Below, piece after piece: positions 1-6,929 of a DNA stretch of 8,915 bases (its first letter is position 1; each line of letters begins with the position of its first letter). The notes beneath the pieces are model-generated. The model was not told where the DNA came from. It was given only the letters and a program-made list of their open reading frames with translations, and ran no database searches. This stretch comes from an uncultured Porphyromonadaceae bacterium (lineage in GTDB: Bacteria; Bacteroidota; Bacteroidia; Bacteroidales; Muribaculaceae). The stretch spans positions 1 to 8,915 of the forward strand of contig URZG01000074.1 in NCBI GenBank assembly GCA_900552325.1. The letters run 5' to 3'. The translations under genes were made by a program, and so were the position numbers.

Positions 1-335
1 TGCTCCTCTCCAACTCCGGAAAGACCCGCGAGATCGTGGAGCTCGTGAGCCTGGCGCGCAACCTTTACCCCGGTCTGCCGGTCATAGTAATCACGGGCAA
101 AGCCGATTCCCCCCTGGCCGGAATCGCCACGGTGACACTCTGCACCGGCGACTCCCCCGAAGTATGCCCGCTGGGGCTGACCCCCACCACCTCCACCACC
201 ATGATGACGGTGATGGGCGACGTGCTGGTGGTCAGCTGCATGAACGCCATACGGTTCACCGCCGCCGACTACGCCCTGCGCCACCACGGCGGATATCTCG
301 GCTCCGCCGCCCGCAGCAAAGGGAACGGGCAGTGA
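1..335 (+). CDS. SIS-domain sugar-phosphate isomerase, KpsF/GutQ (KdsD-like) family, 3' end only
   Basis: The 5' end lies outside the window; the reading frame runs from base 3 to the TGA at 333-335. The visible part is the second half of a SIS domain. SNSGKT near the start matches the SNSGET-type phosphosugar-binding loop, and LTPTTSTTMMTVMGD matches the LAPTSSTT...GD segment of the family. FTAADYALRHHGGYLG corresponds to FTAEDFALSHPGGxLG and keeps the family histidine, with Pro replaced by His. Family members interconvert ribulose 5-phosphate and arabinose 5-phosphate, the first step towards Kdo. The protein ends about 10 residues after the SIS domain, so the two CBS domains of E. coli KdsD are absent. 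SIS-only relatives are known in Bacteroides. The family call is firm, but the exact substrate is inferred. The gene lies 43 bp upstream of ribH on the same strand and is probably co-transcribed. Confidence 0.85.
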   Translation, partial: LLSNSGKTREIVELVSLARNLYPGLPVIVITGKADSPLAGIATVTLCTGDSPEVCPLGLTPTTSTTMMTVMGDVLVVSCMNAIRFTAADYALRHHGGYLGSAARSKGNGQ

Positions 336-378
336 CGCCGCGACAATGAATAATCACCAATTTTCAGATAATCGAAAT

Positions 379-930
379 ATGTCAACGCAGATTCAGGGCG
401 CCGCGCCGCAGCGGCCTCTCCCAAGAATAGAAGATCTCGATGTAGCCGTCGTTGTTGCGGAATGGAACGGCCATATAACCCAGCGTCTCCTCCAGGGCGC
501 CCTCCAGTGCTTCCAGTACGAGGGGTATGATGTGGAGGAGGATGTGGATATCTATTACGTGCCCGGCGCCGTGGAGCTGACCTTCGCAGCGCAGCGGCTC
601 GTAGAGACAGGCAACTACGACGCCATCATCGTGTTCGGCTGCGTGGTGCGCGGCGGCACCCCTCACTTCGACTATGTGTGCCGGAGCGTCACCGACGGCG
701 TGACCCGCATCAACGCCGAGGGGGATACCCCGGTGATATTCGGCGTCCTTACCGTAGACAACGAGCAGGACGCCCTCGACCGTGCCGGCGGACGGCTCGG
801 CAACAAGGGGCTCGAGGCCGCACAGGCCGCCATCAAGATGATTGACTTCAACCGCGAGGTGGAAGCCTACATCGACGATGAGGACGAGGACGACGAGGAC
901 CACGTCGAGGAGGAATACGACGAGGATTGA
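379..930 (+). CDS. ribH: 6,7-dimethyl-8-ribityllumazine synthase (riboflavin synthesis)
   Basis: RibH condenses 5-amino-6-ribitylaminouracil with 3,4-dihydroxy-2-butanone 4-phosphate, the penultimate step of riboflavin synthesis, in the cytoplasm. Numbered from ATG 379 (183 aa), family motifs appear in order: VVVAEWNGHIT (W29 at the aromatic substrate-stacking position), VPGAVEL (61-67), GCVVRGGTPHFDYV (87-100, catalytic His H96), PVIFGVLT (118-125) and DRAGGRLGNKG (134-144, phosphate-binding Arg R135). The core ends near residue 160. An unusual acidic tail follows, with 15 of the last 18 residues Asp or Glu. An in-frame ATG at 346 would add 11 residues. Those codons (AAT three times, CAA, TTT, TCA, CGA) are AT-rich and unlike the rest of the gene, so 379 is preferred. 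The 3' end overlaps folK by 4 bp. Confidence 0.95.
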   Translation: MSTQIQGAAPQRPLPRIEDLDVAVVVAEWNGHITQRLLQGALQCFQYEGYDVEEDVDIYYVPGAVELTFAAQRLVETGNYDAIIVFGCVVRGGTPHFDYVCRSVTDGVTRINAEGDTPVIFGVLTVDNEQDALDRAGGRLGNKGLEAAQAAIKMIDFNREVEAYIDDEDEDDEDHVEEEYDED

Positions 931-1358
931 CAGCCCATATCAACATAGGGTCCAATCTCGGCGACAGCCGCGCGATCATCGAGGCGGCTGTCAGTGAAGT
1001 GGCGGCGCTCTCCGTGTCGGGAGAGTGCCGCCGCTCGTCGTTTGTGGAGAGTGCCCCCTGGGGCTACGACTCTCCCAACCGATACCTTAACATAGGGGTG
1101 GATATTGACAGCGACCTGCCCCCACTCGGGCTGCTCCACGCCCTACAGGCCGTGGAACGCCGCGTGGCGTCGCGCTTCGCACGCAGCAACGATCACCGCA
1201 ACCCCGACGGCACCTACCGCGACCGCGCCCTCGACATCGACCTCATCATCTACGGCACAATCAGTATGGATACCCCCGAACTCACCCTGCCGCATCCGCG
1301 CGCTCATCTGCGACCCTTCGTGCTCGCCCCCCTCCGCGAGCTCGGCCATTCGCTGTGA
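927..1358 (+). CDS. folK: 2-amino-4-hydroxy-6-hydroxymethyldihydropteridine pyrophosphokinase (HPPK, folate synthesis)
   Basis: FolK transfers pyrophosphate from ATP to 6-hydroxymethyl-7,8-dihydropterin, giving the substrate of dihydropteroate synthase. The 143-aa length fits a stand-alone bacterial HPPK. Visible motifs are INIGSNLGD (5-13, the N-terminal family signature), ESAPWGYDSPNRYLN (41-55, matching ETxPWG...FlN of the pterin pocket) and DRALDIDLIIYG (99-110). In the last, D103 and D105 correspond to the Mg-binding Asp pair. LPHPRAHLRPFVLAPL (121-136) is the usual C-terminal HPPK signature. No ATG precedes the GSNLGD strand. The only plausible start is TTG 927, which overlaps the ribH stop in the sequence TTGA. 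That implies translational coupling with ribH. The gene ends just before a repeat-rich gap and faces the TPR-protease gene tail to tail. Confidence 0.93.
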   Translation: MTAHINIGSNLGDSRAIIEAAVSEVAALSVSGECRRSSFVESAPWGYDSPNRYLNIGVDIDSDLPPLGLLHALQAVERRVASRFARSNDHRNPDGTYRDRALDIDLIIYGTISMDTPELTLPHPRAHLRPFVLAPLRELGHSL

Positions 1359-1360
1359 AA

Positions 1361-1395
1361 GGCGAGAGGCGGGAGGCAAGAGGCAAGAGGCAAGA
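1361..1395. repeat. Five 7-bp tandem repeats, GGCRRGA type
   Basis: Five heptamers lie head to tail: GGCGAGA, GGCGGGA, then GGCAAGA three times. They begin 2 bp after the folK stop. The first two are variants and the last three are identical, as expected for replication-slippage expansion. The tract is purine-only apart from one C per unit. No protein is encoded here and no function is evident. Confidence 0.85.
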
Positions 1396-1408
1396 GTGCC
1401 ATCCGGAT

Positions 1409-1437
1409 GTAGTCGCGGCCTGCGGCGACCGCGACAA
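1409..1437 (-). repeat. REP-like palindromic intergenic element, copy 1 (diverged)
   Basis: On the minus strand this copy carries TTGTCGCGGTCGC, identical to the start of copy 3 (8379-8391), followed by a CAGGCCGCGAC core and a TAC end. GTCGCGG (1412-1418) and CCGCGAC (1429-1435) can pair across a 10-nt loop. Aligned to copies 2 and 3, its nine-pair stem has one mismatch and one G-T pair, and it lacks two bases before the terminal TAC. It is inverted relative to copy 2, with 33 bp between them. Confidence 0.7.
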
Positions 1438-1470
1438 TGGAGGTATCCTTGCGGATTTAACACTCTGATC

Positions 1471-1496
1471 GCAGTCGCGGCAGGCCGCGACTCTAC
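1471..1496 (+). repeat. REP-like palindromic intergenic element, copy 2
   Basis: A perfect 9-bp stem (1473-1481 with 1484-1492) encloses a 2-nt AG loop, and a CTAC end follows. The 26-bp unit matches copy 3 at 8383-8408 in 22 positions. The four differences form two compensating pairs inside the stem. It lies between the convergent 3' ends of folK and the TPR-protease gene. It may help end transcription on either strand, although no T-run follows. Confidence 0.8.
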
Positions 1497-1502
1497 ATAC
1501 AG

Positions 1503-1519
1503 CCGGAGGAGTGCTCCGG
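1503..1519 (-). terminator. Possible terminator hairpin after the TPR-protease gene
   Basis: CCGGAG (1503-1508) pairs with CTCCGG (1514-1519) over a 5-nt loop, 4 bp beyond the stop codon of the minus-strand gene. There is no U-tract, so intrinsic termination is only a suggestion from position and stem strength. It stands in tandem with the REP-like hairpins at 1409-1496. Confidence 0.35.
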
Positions 1520-1523
1520 TCTG

Positions 1524-3650
1524 TCAGCGGATAGGGGTGATGACGATGCGGCGCCCGGCATTGTCGATGTTGACGGTGCCGAGACGTCCGAGAACCGACT
1601 GCCCCAGCAACAGCGGCGCGCGCTGGTTGGCCACTACGGTGGCACGGACGTTATCAAGTACGAGACCGCCGAAATTCACACGCTTCAGGTTAAGCAGCGT
1701 GCCGGTGGATACATTGCCGTTGGCGTCCATGTAGGTCTGCGAACCGACCACATCTTTGGGCGAAAGATAGTTGTTTTTCATCATGAACGACGCCTCGGTC
1801 TGCGATATGGTTACATCCGACGCACCGGTATCGAACACGAAATAGAGAGGGAGCCCGTTGATGGCGCACTGCACCTCGGTGACACCGTTCTTGCGCGTGA
1901 AAGTCACCTCGTATGCGTCGCGGAGAGTATCGCAGGCCTCCACAATCTCCTCAACATCAATGTCGGCCACTGCCGAATCGGCGGCGAAATCGTCAGGGAA
2001 GCGGTTACGGAGTTCACGCCGGTTGGCCTGCTGGCGCTCACGTACACGGGCCGCCACAGCCTCGAAGGCCTCGCTGCCGCGCAGCAGCCAGAAATCGTGG
2101 TCGGAAACAAGATGCCGCGCATCGGCATAACCGTTGTCGACAGCCTTGCCTACAAACGCGAGCGCCTCATCATTGCGCCCGAGGCGCGCATAGATACATG
2201 CCGCATTGTAAAGCGCCGACTGGCTGAGCGAATCCTTCTGCACATCGGTCATCACATGTCGGATCGCCTCGTCGGCCATGCCGAGCGACGAAGCGGCGTA
2301 TGCGTAGCTTGTGGAGTCGTCGGGCGCGGCCAGGTCCACTATTTTGCGGTAAAGCTCCGTCGCCTCGTCGGGGCGCCCCGAAAGCCGCAGCCAGTCACCT
2401 TTCCACAACATCGCGTGGCGGTCGTCGGGGTTCAGAGTCAGCCCCATGTCGATATCGGCCAGCGCATCGCGGAAAAGAGAATCGTTTCCGGCCTCGAACT
2501 TCACGAACCCTCGGCCGAAATATGAGTCGGCTGCATCGGGGGCGGCCTCGATTATGGAGTCGCACCATTCCAGGGCGGCCGGTATGTCATCGGCGGCGGT
2601 GGCGATGCGCGACATGTAGCCGTAGAATCCCGCCGGATCGGAGGAGTCAATGGCGTATGCGCGCCGTATGTACATCTCCCCGCGGTCAGGTACACCGGCA
2701 CGGAGATAGCAATCGGCGATGGCCTGGAGAAAGGCCGGATTCCCGTCAATGGCATTGGCCTCCTTGAGCAACGCCACAGCCTCGCCGTAATGGTTGTTGT
2801 TAAACTCTATCACCCCCGCCAGGAAAGGCCACATCACATTCGAGCCGTCTTTCTTGGCCGCCACACGGAGTTTCGTAAGCATCACCGGCTTCATTTCGGA
2901 AGGTAGGTCGCGGGCTATCTGTCCGGCGGCGAACTCATCCTGATACTCCACGGCCTTTATAAGATCGTCGGCAGCCTTGGCCCATTCCTTCTTGCCGATA
3001 TAGGAGTCGGCGCGGAATGAATAAGGCTGCGGATTTCTGGGTGCGAGAGTCGCCGCACGGTCAAACCGGGCTATCGCCTCGTTCCACTCCTTGCGGTCGT
3101 TGTGCACCCGGCCTATACCGATGATTCCCGAAATGTCGAATTCGTCTACGGCCCGGATGCGGTTGAAGTCGTCCATCGCCTTGTCGTACTGCTTCATCAC
3201 CCGGTAGAGATTGCCGCGGGTAGCCAATGTGGCCACATCCTCCTTATTCTCCTTAACCGCCATCGAGAGGTCCTCGAGAGCCCGCACCGTATCCTTCAGT
3301 TCAAGATAGATTGACGAACGGTTGCCGTAAGCCTGCCGGCGCATGGAGTTGGCGCCTTTCGGAATATATTTCAGAGCGTTGGTGTAGAACTTCAGGGCAT
3401 CGGCCACTTCGCCGTTACCCTCCGAAATGGAGGCCGCGTAGATCCAGGCGTATCCGTTTTTAGGATTATCGGAAAGCTCCTTGTTGAAATACTGGGTGGC
3501 CAGTTCGCGGTCCCCCTCGTCGTAGGCCTCCACCCCGCGGCGGTAATTATACGAGTCGGGCTGCGCGGGCTCGCTCTTTCCCGCTCCGAAAAGCATTGGC
3601 GCAAGAGCCACGAAAGTTGCCGGAAGCAACAGAAGGCGATGTCTTTTCAT
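1524..3650 (-). CDS. Secreted TPR-repeat protein with C-terminal retropepsin-like aspartyl protease domain
   Basis: The 708-aa protein starts at ATG 3650 with a basic, hydrophobic leader (MKRHR then LLLLPATFVALAPMLF, ending near residue 23), which suggests export to the periplasm. Residues about 33-535 form a chain of TPR-like helix pairs, for example around 33-65, 105-200, 205-235 and 345-440. The last one, YNAACIYARLGRNDEAL (481-497), continues into a GY...DHDFWLLRG segment common at the end of TPR arrays. After a charged linker (about 540-577), residues about 578-708 resemble a clan AA aspartyl protease. FVFDTGASDVTI carries the catalytic D607-T-G-A, and PLLLGQSVLGRLG (from 679) matches the conserved hydrophobic-Gly motif near the C-terminus. 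Only one DTG is present, so activity would need a dimer, as in retropepsins. The substrate is unknown. A weak promoter-like CAAA...CTAAATTA (3675-3702, read on the minus strand) precedes it. It lies 47 bp downstream of ansA. Confidence 0.88.
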   Translation of the reverse strand: MKRHRLLLLPATFVALAPMLFGAGKSEPAQPDSYNYRRGVEAYDEGDRELATQYFNKELSDNPKNGYAWIYAASISEGNGEVADALKFYTNALKYIPKGANSMRRQAYGNRSSIYLELKDTVRALEDLSMAVKENKEDVATLATRGNLYRVMKQYDKAMDDFNRIRAVDEFDISGIIGIGRVHNDRKEWNEAIARFDRAATLAPRNPQPYSFRADSYIGKKEWAKAADDLIKAVEYQDEFAAGQIARDLPSEMKPVMLTKLRVAAKKDGSNVMWPFLAGVIEFNNNHYGEAVALLKEANAIDGNPAFLQAIADCYLRAGVPDRGEMYIRRAYAIDSSDPAGFYGYMSRIATAADDIPAALEWCDSIIEAAPDAADSYFGRGFVKFEAGNDSLFRDALADIDMGLTLNPDDRHAMLWKGDWLRLSGRPDEATELYRKIVDLAAPDDSTSYAYAASSLGMADEAIRHVMTDVQKDSLSQSALYNAACIYARLGRNDEALAFVGKAVDNGYADARHLVSDHDFWLLRGSEAFEAVAARVRERQQANRRELRNRFPDDFAADSAVADIDVEEIVEACDTLRDAYEVTFTRKNGVTEVQCAINGLPLYFVFDTGASDVTISQTEASFMMKNNYLSPKDVVGSQTYMDANGNVSTGTLLNLKRVNFGGLVLDNVRATVVANQRAPLLLGQSVLGRLGTVNIDNAGRRIVITPIR

Positions 3651-3697
3651 AGTTGGTTATGATAAGTATCTGTTCTAAATTATTTTATATTAACCGA

Positions 3698-4729
3698 TCA
3701 AAGCGTCATTTCTCCGCAGATGGGGTGCACCAGGCGGTGGGCCACCTGTTTGCCGGAAAGCCCCATGCCGAAGAGGAACATCATTTTGGTCAGTGCGGCC
3801 TCGGTGGTGATGTCGTGGCCCGAGAGAACGCCGGCGCGGGCAAGCATGTCGCCGGTGAAGTAGCGCTTCTGGTGCACGCCGCCGTTGGGGCACTGCGTGA
3901 CGTTGATGATCACGATGCCGCGGTCCACGGCGCGGCGTATGGCGTCGCAGAACCAGGGGAAAGTCGGTCCGTTGCCGGCGCCGTAGGTCTTGAGCACGAT
4001 CCCCTTCACTCCGGGAGTTTCGAGCTGCTGGCACAACGACGCCTCGGTGAGACCTGGATGCACGTAAACGATGAGCACGTTGGTGTCGAGGCCCGTGTGC
4101 ACGCGCAGGGGCATACGGTCGTGCACGCGCCACAGCGACTCGTTGTGGAACTGTATCGACAGCCCAATCTTTGCCAGCGACGGATAGTTGTTGCTCTTGA
4201 AGGCGTTGAAGTTGTCGGCGCTCATCTTGGTGGCGCGGTTGCCGCGCCACAGATAGTTCTCGAAGAGGATAGCCACCTCCTGCACCATCGGCTCCCCGTT
4301 GACGGGGTCGCGCTCGGCGGCGATCTGCAGGGCGGTTATCAGGTTCTCCTCGCCGTCGGTGCGCACCTCGCCGATAGGGAGCTGCGAACCGGTGATGATC
4401 ACCGGCTTGTTGAGGTGCTCGAGCATGAATGATAGCGCCGAGGCCGTATAGGCCATGGTGTCTGTGCCGTGGAGCACCACGAAGCCGTCGTATTTGTCGT
4501 AATTGCGGCCTATCTCCGAGGCCAGCCACTGCCAGTGCTGGGGGCTGACGTTGGAGGAGTCGATCGGAGGGTTGAACTGGATGTGGTCGATATCATAGTC
4601 CAGCATCTTGATTTTCGGCACATTATCGATAAGGTGCGAGAAATCGAACGGGCGCAACGTACGTGTCGACGGATCCTGTATCATCCCGATCGTACCTCCG
4701 GTATAGATAATCAGTATACGGTGCTTCAT
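3698..4729 (-). CDS. ansA: Type I (cytoplasmic) L-asparaginase
   Basis: AnsA hydrolyses L-asparagine to aspartate and ammonia. At 343 aa without a signal peptide, it matches the E. coli AnsA-type cytoplasmic enzyme rather than periplasmic AnsB. YTGGTIGM (9-16) holds the nucleophilic Thr, T13, equivalent to Thr14 of E. coli AnsA. LHGTDTMAYTASALSFMLE (86-104) supplies the T89/D90 pair, and K168 in RGNRATK completes the charge relay. VIITGSQLPIGEVRTDG (110-126) and the TQC motif near the C-terminus also match AnsA closely. The start is ATG 4729. It lies 78 bp downstream of metG on the same strand, with no clear promoter or terminator in that gap, so read-through from metG is plausible. The family assignment is secure; kinetic behaviour cannot be judged. 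Confidence 0.95.
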   Translation of the reverse strand: MKHRILIIYTGGTIGMIQDPSTRTLRPFDFSHLIDNVPKIKMLDYDIDHIQFNPPIDSSNVSPQHWQWLASEIGRNYDKYDGFVVLHGTDTMAYTASALSFMLEHLNKPVIITGSQLPIGEVRTDGEENLITALQIAAERDPVNGEPMVQEVAILFENYLWRGNRATKMSADNFNAFKSNNYPSLAKIGLSIQFHNESLWRVHDRMPLRVHTGLDTNVLIVYVHPGLTEASLCQQLETPGVKGIVLKTYGAGNGPTFPWFCDAIRRAVDRGIVIINVTQCPNGGVHQKRYFTGDMLARAGVLSGHDITTEAALTKMMFLFGMGLSGKQVAHRLVHPICGEMTL

Positions 4730-4807
4730 GATAGAACGCTGGGGTGTTGCGAGGTCGTGCCTCTATGATTATAAGGTTAATGCTGCGGGGGCATCCCGGG
4801 AGCTATG

Positions 4808-6853
4808 TCAGCCCACTTTCGCGCCTGGGGTGCAGGGAGTCGAGGGGGAGATGACTTTCAGCGAACCGTCGGCGTTGACAGCCGAGAGGATCATACCCTG
4901 ACTTTCCTGGCCCATCATCTTACGCGGGGGGAAGTTGGCGATGAAGCATACCTGCTTACCTACCAGCTCCTCGGGCTGATAATACTGTGCGATGCCGGAG
5001 AGGATGGTGCGGCCGCCCATGCCGTCGTCGATGCGGAACTTGAGCAGCTTGTTGGATTTCTTGACCTTCTCGCACTCGAGCACGGTGCCCACGCGGATAT
5101 CCATCTTCATGAAGTCGTCGAAGGTAGTCTCGGCGGCCACGGGCTCGGGCTTCCAGTTCTTGAGCTGGTTCTCCTTCTTGATACGCTCCAGACGGTCGAG
5201 CTGCGCCTGTATGGCGTCGTCCTCGATCTTCTCGAAGAGAAGTTCAGGCTCGCCGAGCTGCGCTCCGGCGGGAACGAGGTCGAAGCATCCGGCCATCGAC
5301 CATGTGATCTTGTCGCCGTTGAGCATCCTGAGCAGGCGCTCGCTCATGAACGGCAGGAAAGGTTCGAAAACGATGCAGAGGTTGGCGCAGATCTGCACTG
5401 CGGTGTTGAGCACCGTGGCCGTACGGGCCATGTCGGTCTTTGCGGTCTTCCAGGGCTCGGTCTCCTGGAGATAGCGGTTACCGATACGGGCTATTTCCAT
5501 AGCGGCCTTCAGCGCGTCGCGGAAATGGAAATCCTCTATGCAGGCGGTCTCCTCGGCCACTGCCTTGCGTACCTCCTCGATCACGCGGAGGTCTGTCTCG
5601 TTGAGTTCGCCGCAGGCAGGCACCTTGCCGTCGAAATATTTGTGGGTGAGCACAATGGCACGGTTCACGAAGTTACCGAGTATGGCCACGAGCTCCGAGT
5701 TGTTGCGGGCCTGGAAATCACGCCAGGTGAAGTCGTTGTCCTTGGTCTCGGGTGCGTTTGCCGTAAGCACGTAGCGGAGCACGTCCTGTTTGCCGGGGAA
5801 GTCGGCCAGATATTCGTGGAGCCAGATGGCCCAGTTGCGCGATGTGGAGATCTTGTCGCCCTCGAGATTGAGGAACTCGTTGGAGGGGACGTTGTCGGGG
5901 AGCTGGAAGCCGTCGCCGTAGGCCATGAGCATCGAGGGGAATATGATGCAGTGGAACACGATGTTATCCTTGCCTATGAAGTTCACGATGCGGCTCTCGG
6001 GGTCCTTCCAGTATTTCTGCCATGTATCCGGGAGCAGCTCGCGGGTGTTGGATATGTAGCCGATGGGGGCGTCGAACCAGACGTAAAGCACCTTGCCGTC
6101 GGCACCCTCCACGGGCACGGGGATACCCCAGTCGAGGTCGCGGGTCACGGCACGGGGCTGCAGGCCCAGGTCGAGCCACGACTTGCACTGGCCATAGACG
6201 TTCGGGCGCCATTCCTTGTGCCCCTCCAGGATCCACTTCTCGAGCGCGGGCTGCCAGCGGTCGAGGGGGAGGTACCAGTGGGAGGTCTCGCGGAGCACCG
6301 GCGTGGCGCCGGTCTCGGCGCTGCGGGGATTGATCAGCTCCGTCGGGGAGAGTGACGAGCCGCATTTCTCGCACTGGTCGCCGTAGGCGCCCTGCGCGTG
6401 GCATACGGGGCACTCGCCCACGATGTCGCGGTCAGTGAGGAATCGGCCCCCTTTCTCGTCGTAGAACTGCATGGAGGTCTTCTCCACGAACTGTCCGTTG
6501 TCATAAAGGTGGCGGAAAAACTCCGATGCCGTCTCGGCATGGATGTCGGAGGTCGTGCGCGAATAGATGTCGAACGAGATGCCCAGCCCCTCGAACGATT
6601 CCTTGATCAGATTGTGGTAACGGTCCACCACATCCTGGGGAGTGATCCCCTCGCGTCGCGCGCGGATGGTGATGGGCACGCCGTGCTCGTCGGAACCGCC
6701 GATCATCACCACGTCGCGCCCCTGCAGGCGCAGATAGCGGGTGTAGATGTCGGCCGGCACATACACACCGGCGAGGTGGCCGATGTGGACAGGACCGTTG
6801 GCGTAGGGTAAGGCAGTGGTTACGAGAGTACGTTTGAAGTTCTTATTCTCCAT
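4808..6853 (-). CDS. metG: Methionyl-tRNA synthetase with fused C-terminal tRNA-binding domain
   Basis: MetG charges tRNA-Met with methionine using ATP. The protein is 681 aa from ATG 6853. ALPYANGPVHIGHLAG holds the class I HIGH motif (23-26). The connective zinc knuckle has C148, C151, C161 and C164 (CPVC...CEKC). KISTS (334-338) stands for the KMSKS signature in FLNLEGDKISTSRN. A helical anticodon-binding region follows. Residues about 578-681 form the EMAP/Trbp111-type tRNA-binding and dimerisation domain, with MDIRVGTV, NFPPRKMMGQESQGMIL and the PGAKVG-like end. A TTG 45 bp upstream (6898) would add 15 residues with no family match, so ATG 6853 is preferred; the protein then begins MENKNFKRTLVTTALPY, as in Bacteroidales homologues. 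It is divergent from lpxB and is likely the first gene of metG-ansA-TPR-protease. Confidence 0.97.
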   Translation of the reverse strand: MENKNFKRTLVTTALPYANGPVHIGHLAGVYVPADIYTRYLRLQGRDVVMIGGSDEHGVPITIRARREGITPQDVVDRYHNLIKESFEGLGISFDIYSRTTSDIHAETASEFFRHLYDNGQFVEKTSMQFYDEKGGRFLTDRDIVGECPVCHAQGAYGDQCEKCGSSLSPTELINPRSAETGATPVLRETSHWYLPLDRWQPALEKWILEGHKEWRPNVYGQCKSWLDLGLQPRAVTRDLDWGIPVPVEGADGKVLYVWFDAPIGYISNTRELLPDTWQKYWKDPESRIVNFIGKDNIVFHCIIFPSMLMAYGDGFQLPDNVPSNEFLNLEGDKISTSRNWAIWLHEYLADFPGKQDVLRYVLTANAPETKDNDFTWRDFQARNNSELVAILGNFVNRAIVLTHKYFDGKVPACGELNETDLRVIEEVRKAVAEETACIEDFHFRDALKAAMEIARIGNRYLQETEPWKTAKTDMARTATVLNTAVQICANLCIVFEPFLPFMSERLLRMLNGDKITWSMAGCFDLVPAGAQLGEPELLFEKIEDDAIQAQLDRLERIKKENQLKNWKPEPVAAETTFDDFMKMDIRVGTVLECEKVKKSNKLLKFRIDDGMGGRTILSGIAQYYQPEELVGKQVCFIANFPPRKMMGQESQGMILSAVNADGSLKVISPSTPCTPGAKVG

Positions 6854-6929
6854 ATCTGATATTCGCGGTTTTGTTCTGTCAAAAAAATTCCGTTGCAAGC
6901 CGGCTCAATATTAAGCAGCCGATACTAAA

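Noticed and set aside
382..903. 173-codon minus-strand frame opposite ribH
   Set aside because: It is complementary to the strongly conserved RibH coding frame and has no motif of its own.
3653..4432. 259-codon plus-strand open frame opposite ansA, with a possible start in the AT-rich gap
   Set aside because: It mirrors the ansA reading frame, has no recognisable domain, and ends within ansA.
4730..4807. Terminator, promoter or small gene between metG and ansA
   Set aside because: Only short imperfect stems (such as GAGG/CCTC) and no TAnnTTTG box are visible; nothing supportable.
4805..6355. 516-codon open frame on the plus strand opposite metG
   Set aside because: It is fully antisense to a clearly recognised metG. 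The translation is rich in Val, Gly, Leu, Glu and His, as expected from reverse-reading GC-rich codons, and shows no family motif.
6854..6898. TTG 6898 as the metG start, adding 15 residues
   Set aside because: The extension has no family match, and ATG 6853 gives the expected N-terminus.
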